From Paramuribaculum sp. (lineage in GTDB: Bacteria > Bacteroidota > Bacteroidia > Bacteroidales > Muribaculaceae): DNA of 5,576 bases. The stretch is taken from assembly GCA_029058455.1 (NCBI GenBank), contig JAIDXU010000231.1, forward strand, positions 1 to 5,576, given 5' to 3'. Shown here one piece after another: positions 1 through 5,037 of the stretch. Made by a program: the position numbers and the translations under genes. The notes under the pieces were generated by a model. The model made no database searches. It was given only the letters and a program-made list of their open reading frames with translations, and was not told where the DNA came from. The first letter of the stretch is position 1. The number at the start of each line of letters is the position of its first letter.

Positions 1-915
1 GTGCGCACCCGCTACTTCAACGGCATTTCGGTTGTGTCGGGCTCATCTTCTCCCTTCGACGGCGAAGTCAAACTTTCAGGCAAGACCGGCGACAAGACTC
101 TGCTAACCTTTTCGCTCATTGACGGCACTCATCTGGCTTCGCTCATTGTGGGCAACGGTGATGAAATCGAGGTGAATGTCGACGCCGACTTTCCCAACGA
201 GGCAAAAATCTCCGGCTCTACCGATTCTAAAAAACTGCTTGAGTTTCGCAGCGCCAACAGTCATCTGTTTGACATGGCCGACCCTGCGCGTCTCAATGAT
301 GCCATTGCGGAATATATCACCCGACATCCCGACGATGTGGTTTCTACCGCTTTGCTGGTCAATTGGTTCTCAACTCCCGGCTATGAGGCGCGCGCCGACT
401 CTCTGCTAAGGCTCATAAGTGCCGAGGTGAAATCGCGCCCCCTGCTCAACAACTATCAGAATCAGCTTGCCGAACAGCTTTCGAATGACGCTCTGTCAAA
501 TGTAACCTCATTGAGTTTTGTCAACAGCCGTGACTCGCTCATAAGATTTTCACCGCTTAAAAGCTCGGTTTCGCTGCTCGCTTTTCTTGACGACGGAAGC
601 GGCCGAAGCTCGCGCCGTCAGGACCTCACTCAACTTAATGAGCTTTACAAGCGTTATCCTCGTAGGCGATTCAATATCCTCGAGTTTACTCTTGCTGTTG
701 ATTCGCTCAACTGGCATATAGCTTTAAATAACGATACCTCCGCATGGCAGCGTGTGTGGTCGCCCGCTCTCCTGTCTGATCCCAGAATCAGGAAATTTGC
801 CGTGCCCGGAGTGCCGTTTTTTATGGTTGTGGACTCTACGGGTCAGCAGTTGCTGCGCACCCGCTCCGTTGATCTCGCTGTGAAATGCGTAGATGATTTT
901 TTCACCAAACACTGA
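1..915 (+). CDS. DUF4369 / thioredoxin-fold envelope protein lacking redox cysteines (5' partial)
   Basis: The 304 visible residues end at TGA 913-915. The GTG at base 1 is probably not the true start: no signal peptide is visible and the first strands of the N-terminal domain are missing, so the gene begins upstream of the window. Residues ~15-85 resemble DUF4369 (a GEVKLSG-type strand, then VGNGDEIEV and ISGSTDSKKLLEF), the beta domain that precedes thioredoxin domains in Bacteroidota envelope lipoproteins. A helical linker covers ~90-170. Residues ~185-304 have the thioredoxin-like order: core strand SLLAFLDD (191-198), helix QDLTQLNELYKRYP, a W-containing helix, the cis-proline loop VPGVPFFMVVD (268-278) and STGQQLL. 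Where family members carry WCxxC this one has SGRSSRR (200-206), and the only Cys seen is C296 near the end. I infer an exported or periplasmic protein that is not an active thiol oxidoreductase; it may be a binding or structural derivative. Its substrate is unknown. Confidence 0.75.
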   Translation: MRTRYFNGISVVSGSSSPFDGEVKLSGKTGDKTLLTFSLIDGTHLASLIVGNGDEIEVNVDADFPNEAKISGSTDSKKLLEFRSANSHLFDMADPARLNDAIAEYITRHPDDVVSTALLVNWFSTPGYEARADSLLRLISAEVKSRPLLNNYQNQLAEQLSNDALSNVTSLSFVNSRDSLIRFSPLKSSVSLLAFLDDGSGRSSRRQDLTQLNELYKRYPRRRFNILEFTLAVDSLNWHIALNNDTSAWQRVWSPALLSDPRIRKFAVPGVPFFMVVDSTGQQLLRTRSVDLAVKCVDDFFTKH

Positions 916-957
916 TAACCTCCCTTTACTGTTCATTCTCCTCCCTTTTTTAATACA

Positions 958-1416
958 ATGACACGCTTTTCGTTGATTCCGATTCTCGCTCTGTTTTCGG
1001 TCGCTATTATAGGTCTCGGCGCCGGCTCCCTGCCGTCGCGCATGTTCGCCTCGTCAGGCACCCACATGATTGTCTTTGCCGGCGACAGCATTGATGTCAA
1101 CAATCTCACTTTTATTGTTGACGGTGACACCGTGACCCGTGAGAAGGTGGTGGCCATGAGTCCCCATGACATTTATTCGCTCACCGTCACCAAGTCTCCC
1201 GCCAATTGCATGGAAATCGTGTCGAGAAAATCTATGGAGCAGCCTCTGCCCGCCTCCGAAATGCCCGCCTCGGCTATATATATGATCGACTCGCTCACTG
1301 TTGACGCCGCTACATTTTCCTCTTTCCCGGCCGACAGCATCAGCTCGCTCACCGTTAAGAAGGGCGATCCTATGGTGCTGAGAATCGTGACACACTCCCA
1401 ATCTTCCGAACTATGA
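958..1416 (+). CDS. Small exported protein with two TonB-plug-like repeats
   Basis: The product is 152 aa and I recognise no named family for the whole protein. Residues 1-22 form an Arg-then-hydrophobic segment (MTRFSLIPILALFSVAII) that fits a signal peptide or membrane anchor; there is no lipobox Cys. The rest is two diverged copies of one ~40-residue unit, at 52-91 and 108-147, aligning without gaps at an offset of 56. Copy 1 has FIVDGDTVT...SPHDIYSLTVTK and ends MEIVSRK; copy 2 has YMIDSLTVD...ADSISSLTVKK and ends LRIVTHS. The pattern (hydrophobic-V/I-D-x-x-x-V, then I-x-S-L-x-V-x-K, then I-V) resembles the plug signature of SusC-type TonB-dependent receptors and the C-terminal plug-like repeats of Bacteroidota TonB/BlaR1-type proteins. 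No barrel follows. The start at 958 lies 42 bases after the previous stop and lacks a Shine-Dalgarno, as is usual in this phylum. The stop overlaps the LOG start as ATGA. A role in the periplasm or at the envelope is inference. Confidence 0.75.
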   Translation: MTRFSLIPILALFSVAIIGLGAGSLPSRMFASSGTHMIVFAGDSIDVNNLTFIVDGDTVTREKVVAMSPHDIYSLTVTKSPANCMEIVSRKSMEQPLPASEMPASAIYMIDSLTVDAATFSSFPADSISSLTVKKGDPMVLRIVTHSQSSEL

Positions 1417-1973
1417 TTGTTCAGAGTGCGAAGAAAGCGGTGTTGGTCTATGGCGCCTCATCGAGCCATATCGACCCTCAATATATCGAGGCAGCCCGCA
1501 CGCTCGGCGAGCTTGTCGCCCGTCGGGGCTATCCGTTGATTTCGGGCGGTGGCCGCGGAGGTCTCATGGCGGCCGCAATCGAGGGCGCACATTCCGAGGG
1601 AGGTTACACCATCGGTGTGCTGCCACAGTTTATGCTCGACCGCGACTGGCAACATCCCCTGCTCGACGAGGTGGTGGCTACCGACTCCATGCATTCGCGC
1701 AAACAAACCATGGCCGCACGAAGCTGCTGTGCCATTGCAATGCCGGGCGGTATCGGCACTTTCGAGGAGCTGATGGAGATAGTGACATGGCGCCAGCTCA
1801 AACTCTACTCCAACCCGGTGGTGATACTCAACACCGCCGGCTACTATGATCCCTTGCTTGAAATGCTGTCGAAGGCAACTTCGCTCGGTTTTATGCGTGA
1901 GGGCACGGGTCTTCTTTATGAAGTGGCCTCAACTCCCGCCGAAGCTCTCGAGCTTGCGTTACCACGGCAATAG
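1413..1973 (+). CDS. LOG family protein (nucleoside 5'-monophosphate phosphoribohydrolase, TIGR00730 type)
   Basis: At 186 aa this is the usual length for a bacterial LOG (Lonely Guy) protein. In characterised members the Rossmann-like enzyme cleaves the N-glycosidic bond of cytokinin riboside monophosphates or AMP-type nucleotides, releasing base and ribose 5-phosphate in the cytosol. Diagnostic motifs are present: VYGASSS nucleotide-loop start (12-18), SGGGRGGLM (44-52), the MHSRKQTM segment with R96 and K97, and the signature PGGIGTFEEL (111-120) with the catalytic Glu, followed by W127-R-Q-L. The start codon ATG overlaps the upstream stop (ATGA, 1413-1416), which suggests translational coupling to the plug-like protein. 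The stop is TAG at 1971-1973. The true substrate in this organism cannot be read from the sequence; bacterial LOGs are often annotated as lysine decarboxylase, which is a misnomer. Confidence 0.93.
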   Translation: MIVQSAKKAVLVYGASSSHIDPQYIEAARTLGELVARRGYPLISGGGRGGLMAAAIEGAHSEGGYTIGVLPQFMLDRDWQHPLLDEVVATDSMHSRKQTMAARSCCAIAMPGGIGTFEELMEIVTWRQLKLYSNPVVILNTAGYYDPLLEMLSKATSLGFMREGTGLLYEVASTPAEALELALPRQ

Positions 1974-1999
1974 GGTTAATCTTAATACCGTCTTGATAA

Positions 2000-2818
2000 A
2001 TGCCTCAGGCTGTTTTAAACCAATCATCTGTCACCGATAGCATTACTTCCGCTCCTGTGGTTGTGTGGCGTCATGACATTTGTGTCGAGGAAGATGCACC
2101 CGCTTCGCTGAGGGAGTCTCAGGCGTGTCATCACGGTATTATCAACTATGCCACCGGCTTCGATCCCGAGGTGAGACATGAAATTCCGGGCTACAGCACC
2201 CCGGTTATTATCTCCTTGCTGCTGGTGTTTCTCATACTCTGCGCCGGCGGTGGCAGCTATTCAAATTTCTTCAAGGCTTTTCCGGGCAATCTGTTTAAAA
2301 CCCGGCGGCGTGGCAATGCCTTCGACGAAACCACGGTGAGCGAGAGCTATATCACCGTTGGGCTGCTTATCCTCACTTGCCTGTGTGAGGGCATTATAGC
2401 CTATTTCGCTTTTCCGTCATGGCGATTCGCCGGCTTTTCGGCCGGAGTGTCGATAGGAGTGTTTTCGCTCGCGGCAGTCGGTTTGATGTTGTTTCAGACT
2501 GTTTCCTATCTCGTCACCGGCTATGCCTTCACCTCTTTCGATTCCACCCGCCAGTGGCTGAAAGGATTTTTTGCTTCGCAGAGTCTGCTGGGTGTGCTTA
2601 TGCTTGTTCCCACACTCACGGTGATATTCAATCCCGCGCTTTCGGGCATTGCAACGATCATTACCGTCGTGCTCTATATCGTGTGTCGCATTATTTTCAT
2701 TTGCAAGGGTTTTAGGATTTTTTACATCAACATATTTTCGGGTGTCTACTTTATTTTGTATCTTTGCACCCTCGAAATCACACCGTTACTATTCATGCAG
2801 CGCGTTTTTATGGATTAG
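2000..2818 (+). CDS. DUF4271 domain-containing integral membrane protein
   Basis: The product is 272 aa. The N-terminus (1-64) is soluble, with no signal peptide. Six hydrophobic segments follow at about 66-84, 116-136, 145-170, 193-210, 216-235 and 244-266. The loop after the first helix is basic (KTRRRGNAF, 100-108), so it is probably cytoplasmic. The last helix ends FILYLCTLEITPLLF (251-265), the ending I associate with DUF4271, where a conserved (L)YLC-x-LE-x-x-P motif closes the domain. DUF4271 is a Bacteroidota family of unknown function, usually encoded directly before hemD as it is here. The start ATG is 26 bases after the LOG stop and the hemD GTG is 58 bases downstream. Function is unknown; the location next to tetrapyrrole and envelope genes gives only a weak hint. 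Confidence 0.85.
   Translation: MPQAVLNQSSVTDSITSAPVVVWRHDICVEEDAPASLRESQACHHGIINYATGFDPEVRHEIPGYSTPVIISLLLVFLILCAGGGSYSNFFKAFPGNLFKTRRRGNAFDETTVSESYITVGLLILTCLCEGIIAYFAFPSWRFAGFSAGVSIGVFSLAAVGLMLFQTVSYLVTGYAFTSFDSTRQWLKGFFASQSLLGVLMLVPTLTVIFNPALSGIATIITVVLYIVCRIIFICKGFRIFYINIFSGVYFILYLCTLEITPLLFMQRVFMD
2736..2766 (+). promoter_or_regulatory. Candidate Bacteroidetes sigma-70-type promoter for hemD
   Basis: TATCTTTG at 2759-2766 matches the Bacteroides -7 consensus TAnnTTTG exactly. TTTC at 2736-2739 matches three of four bases of the -33 TTTG, and the spacer between them is 19 bases, the expected distance. It lies inside the 3' end of the DUF4271 gene, about 110 bases before the hemD GTG, so hemD-rnpA-yidD-tatD could be transcribed separately. 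Another TAnnTTTG (TACCTTTG, 3970-3977) lacks a partner box, so chance matches do occur. Confidence 0.3.
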
Positions 2819-2876
2819 GTGTGGCAAAATTACTAACTTTAAGCTTTTTAGCTTCACTCTACACAAAATAGTCGAC

Positions 2877-3623
2877 GTGATTAAAAAGATCCTGATATCA
2901 CAACCCAAGCCCACGACCGATAAATTTTTTGAAATTGCCGACCGGTTTGGCGTGGAGTTGGTTTTTCGCCCATTTATCAAAGTTGAAGGTTTGTCAGCAC
3001 GTGAATTTCGTCAGCAGAGAATCAATATTTCCGAATTCACTGCCGTGATCTTCACCGCCAAGACTGCCATCGACCACTTTTTCCGTATATGTAAGGAGAT
3101 GAGAATCTCCATACCCGATACCATGAAATATTTCTGCACCACAGAATCTATCGCATGCTATCTTCAGAAATATATACAATATCGCAAGCGCAAGATATTT
3201 CATGGTGAAAACGGCAAGTTTGACGATCTCATTCCTTTCCTCCAGCGCAACAAAAACGAGAAGTTTCTCTATGCCGTGAGCGATGTGCATAAAGATGGTG
3301 TATCCGGCATACTCGATGCCACAGGCATCAACTATACCAAGGCTGTGATGTATCGCACCGTGAGCAACGATTTCTCGAAAGATGAGCCGTTTGATTACGA
3401 TATGCTCATTTTCTTCAGCCCCGCCGGTATCGACGCTCTTCTCAAGAATTTCCCCGACTTCAAGCAGGGTGATATCCGCATAGGCTGTCTCGGCTCGGCT
3501 ACTGCCAAGGCCGTTACCGATGCCGGATTGCGTCTCGATATGCAGGCCGGCACACCCACTTCACCCTCAATAGTCAACGCCCTCGAGCAATATCTCGAAA
3601 ACATGTCATCGGCTATCGCCTGA
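2877..3623 (+). CDS. hemD: Uroporphyrinogen-III synthase (Bacteroidales-type HemD)
   Basis: The family closes and inverts ring D of hydroxymethylbilane to give uroporphyrinogen III, the branch point of heme, siroheme and cobalamin synthesis, in the cytosol. I chose the GTG at 2877, giving 248 aa that begin MIKKILISQPKP, because Bacteroidales homologues begin this way. The frame is open back to 2649, but the extra residues overlap the DUF4271 gene and look like out-of-frame translation. Recognisable stretches are RPFIKVEGLSAREFRQQ (31-47), AVIFTAKTAIDHFF (56-69), MKYFCTTESIACYLQKY (83-99), VMYRTVSNDF (157-166), DYDMLIFFSPAGIDALLKNF (173-192) and IGCLGSATAKAVTDAGL (202-218). The last two correspond to the second of the two HemD lobes. 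Length is normal and no residues look damaged. The stop TGA at 3621-3623 sits 5 bases before the rnpA ATG. Some Bacteroidales carry this gene without a full heme pathway, so the product may feed cobalamin or siroheme, or act otherwise. Confidence 0.9.
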   Translation: MIKKILISQPKPTTDKFFEIADRFGVELVFRPFIKVEGLSAREFRQQRINISEFTAVIFTAKTAIDHFFRICKEMRISIPDTMKYFCTTESIACYLQKYIQYRKRKIFHGENGKFDDLIPFLQRNKNEKFLYAVSDVHKDGVSGILDATGINYTKAVMYRTVSNDFSKDEPFDYDMLIFFSPAGIDALLKNFPDFKQGDIRIGCLGSATAKAVTDAGLRLDMQAGTPTSPSIVNALEQYLENMSSAIA

Positions 3624-3628
3624 CAGCC

Positions 3629-4048
3629 ATGAAAGGGTTGCGTCTCTATAAGGTAGAAAAACTCTGTTCGCTCACCGCAATAGACCTCCTGTTTTCACAT
3701 CGAGGCAGGGGAGCGGAGAGTAATCTATCAGGGAGCGCCTTGTGCTATCCGTGGCGGGCTGTGTGGAGGTTTGACTCCGTGCGCACCCCACGAGTGGCTA
3801 AATTTCTCATTTCAGTACCCAAAAAGCGTCTGCGTCATGCCATAGACCGCGTCACTATGCGTCGCCGCTGTCGCGAGGCCTACCGTCTGAGCCGCCATCT
3901 CCTCCCCGAGGGGGTGGCTGTCGACATAGCGTTTATCTATGTGGGCAACGGCCTTACCCCCTATCCCCCTACCTTTGCCGCTATGGGGCGTCTGCTCGGC
4001 AAAATCGCTCAATCCTCTCATAATGCGCAAGCTACTGAAGCTCTTTAA
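3629..4048 (+). CDS. rnpA: Ribonuclease P protein component
   Basis: At 139 aa this is slightly long for RnpA, the basic protein subunit that binds RNase P RNA and helps remove 5' leaders from precursor tRNAs. Family features appear in order: a [19 protein letters not shown] start (8-26), in which the usual KxERL is KVEKL; the substrate-binding strands around [22 protein letters not shown] (59-74); the basic helix [13 protein letters not shown] (77-89); and the [11 protein letters not shown] strand (98-108). The normal RNR-type helix is R-N-x-x-K-R-x-x-R-E; here it is [10 protein letters not shown], so Asn is replaced by Val and Lys by Arg. The start ATG lies 5 bases after hemD, and the last 26 bases overlap yidD. 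The usual partner rpmH is not adjacent. The C-terminal tail (about 128-139) is encoded within this overlap and may be under dual-frame constraint. Confidence 0.9.
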   Translation: MKGLRLYKVEKLCSLTAIDLLFSHRGRGAESNLSGSALCYPWRAVWRFDSVRTPRVAKFLISVPKKRLRHAIDRVTMRRRCREAYRLSRHLLPEGVAVDIAFIYVGNGLTPYPPTFAAMGRLLGKIAQSSHNAQATEAL

Positions 4049-4265
4049 CCGTGCAATAACTCTATTGCTGATTCTATCCGTGAGGTTCTATCAGCTTTTC
4101 ATCTCCCCGCTTCTTCCTCCGAGCTGCAGGTTTGTGCCCTCATGCAGTCAATATGCTCTTGAAGCCCTGCGCAAGCATGGCCCGGTGAAAGGGCTTTGGC
4201 TTGCCCTGCGTCGCATTGCCCGCTGTCATCCCTGGGGAGGCAGCGGTTATGACCCTGTGCCTTAA
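4023..4265 (+). CDS. yidD: Membrane protein insertion efficiency factor YidD
   Basis: The product is 80 aa, starting at ATG 4023 inside rnpA (26-base overlap, different frame). The frame is open further upstream to 3939, but YidD proteins start a few residues before the hydrophobic segment, as [10 protein letters not shown] does here. Residues 11-30 form an amphipathic or membrane-associating segment ([20 protein letters not shown]). The family signature follows: [19 protein letters not shown] (31-49) with C35 and C41, then the [20 protein letters not shown] region (52-71) with C68, and the GGSGYDPVP end. All three conserved cysteines are present. YidD sits at the inner face of the cytoplasmic membrane and assists YidC-dependent insertion. 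The rnpA-yidD pairing is widespread in bacteria; yidC is not in this window. The overlap suggests translational coupling to rnpA. Confidence 0.94.
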   Translation: MRKLLKLFNRAITLLLILSVRFYQLFISPLLPPSCRFVPSCSQYALEALRKHGPVKGLWLALRRIARCHPWGGSGYDPVP

Positions 4266-4279
4266 CCTCGTTGAGTGTC

Positions 4280-4870
4280 ATGAGTAATTTGCTTGCCGCC
4301 CCACCGCTGCCGCCGTTAATGCGCGATAATATTACCGATTTTCATACTCACACCTCTCACAAATCCGGCGCTATAATAAATCGCTATCCGGGAGATGAGA
4401 GGCCCGAGGGATATTATTACTCTGTGGGCATTCATCCGTGGTATTCGGCTGAGGTCACCCCGCAGATGTGGCAGCAGCTTGAGCTCGACGCCGCCGCCCC
4501 CGAGGTCATAGCCATAGGGGAGTGTGGCATTGATAAGCTCCGTGGAGCCTCGCTACCTGTTCAGACCGAGATATTCCGCCGGCACATCCTCCTTTCCGAG
4601 GCTCTCGGCAAGCCGTTGATTATACACTGTGTCCGCGCCATAGAGCAGATCGAGCGGCTGCGCACAGAAATGCGTCCCACCCAACCGTGGATTCTCCACG
4701 GCTTCAGGGGCAAACCTCAGCAGGCTCTTCAACTCCTCGCCCGTGGCTACTACCTCTCAACCACCCCCTCCCACCTTTCCACTCTCCGCTCCCAACTCCT
4801 CTCATCAGGCAGCGACCCCGCCACCCTCTCCTCCAGCCTCCTCCCGGAAACCGACGACTCCCGGAGCTAA
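4280..4870 (+). CDS. TatD family metal-dependent hydrolase, C-terminus truncated
   Basis: TatD enzymes are amidohydrolase-fold, divalent-metal hydrolases, several with DNase activity, in the cytosol. From ATG 4280 the product is 196 aa. ATG 4319 is an alternative start that would give MRDNITDFHTHT, closer to the usual family N-terminus; TTG 4271 is unlikely. Metal and catalytic residues can be placed: H22 and H24 (DFHTHT), H52 (GIHPW), E81 (AIGECGID), H116 (LIIHC), H140 (LHGFRGKP) and D192 (PETDD). The protein then stops two residues after ETDDS, where relatives continue with roughly 30 residues forming the last helices. The segment at 161-188 is Ser/Thr/Leu-rich, unlike the family, and is encoded by a pyrimidine-rich stretch. 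An IS lies directly downstream, so loss of the 3' end by insertion or frameshift is likely. It may be a pseudogene, although all active-site residues survive. The start is 14 bases after yidD. Confidence 0.85.
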   Translation: MSNLLAAPPLPPLMRDNITDFHTHTSHKSGAIINRYPGDERPEGYYYSVGIHPWYSAEVTPQMWQQLELDAAAPEVIAIGECGIDKLRGASLPVQTEIFRRHILLSEALGKPLIIHCVRAIEQIERLRTEMRPTQPWILHGFRGKPQQALQLLARGYYLSTTPSHLSTLRSQLLSSGSDPATLSSSLLPETDDSRS

Positions 4871-4902
4871 TCCGCTGTCTGCCTATCATAATCTCTAATA
4901 AA

Positions 4903-4932
4903 CACAATGCGTGTAGGGATGCTCCACAATGC
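4903..4932 (+). repeat. 8-base direct repeat CACAATGC, 22-base period
   Basis: CACAATGC occurs at 4903-4910 and 4925-4932. Between them TGTAGGG (4912-4918) and CTCCACA (4922-4928) can pair imperfectly around a three-base loop. This lies between the broken end of tatD and the transposase, near where the left end of the IS is expected. It could be part of an IS terminus or a chance repeat; the right end of the element is outside the window. Confidence 0.3.
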
Positions 4933-4970
4933 TGTTTACTTAAGCCATCAAAGAAATATAAAAAACAAAA

Positions 4971-5037
4971 AGCGGACATAACCGCTCGATTGTTATATTA
5001 TTTTACCACAAATAACAACAATGAGCTTATGTCCGCT
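4971..5037 (+). promoter_or_regulatory. Fold-back hairpin covering the transposase start codon
   Basis: AGCGGACATAA (4971-4981) is perfectly complementary to TTATGTCCGCT (5027-5037). Inside it, after a two-base bulge, GCTC (4984-4987) pairs with GAGC (5023-5026), and TTGTTAT (4990-4996) pairs with ATAACAA (5012-5018) around a 15-base loop. That gives 22 base pairs by hand. The transposase ATG at 5029-5031 lies in the outer stem. IS10 and IS50 transposase mRNAs read in from outside fold in a comparable way and block initiation; the same role here is inference. Confidence 0.6.

Noticed and set aside
1..14. GCGCACCCGCT near the window start, repeated around 855, with a partial match near 3780
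   Set aside because: Short GC-rich coding words in unrelated contexts; no mobile or regulatory pattern joins them.
2841..2854. AAGCT-TTTT-AGCTT inverted repeat between DUF4271 and hemD
   Set aside because: Only five base pairs, AT-rich, with no T-run after it; too weak to call a terminator or operator.
2649..2876. Upstream in-frame extension of hemD to 2649
   Set aside because: It overlaps the DUF4271 gene in another frame, has no HemD homology, and the known family start MIKKILISQP matches GTG 2877.
3970..3977. TACCTTTG matching the -7 promoter consensus before yidD
   Set aside because: No TTTG-like box at the correct upstream distance, and it lies inside rnpA coding sequence.
4861..5028. 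Open frame running from the tatD end into the transposase frame
   Set aside because: The encoded residues are Lys/Asn/Ile-rich with no family resemblance beyond PELIR; more likely chance openness in AT-rich DNA than a fusion.
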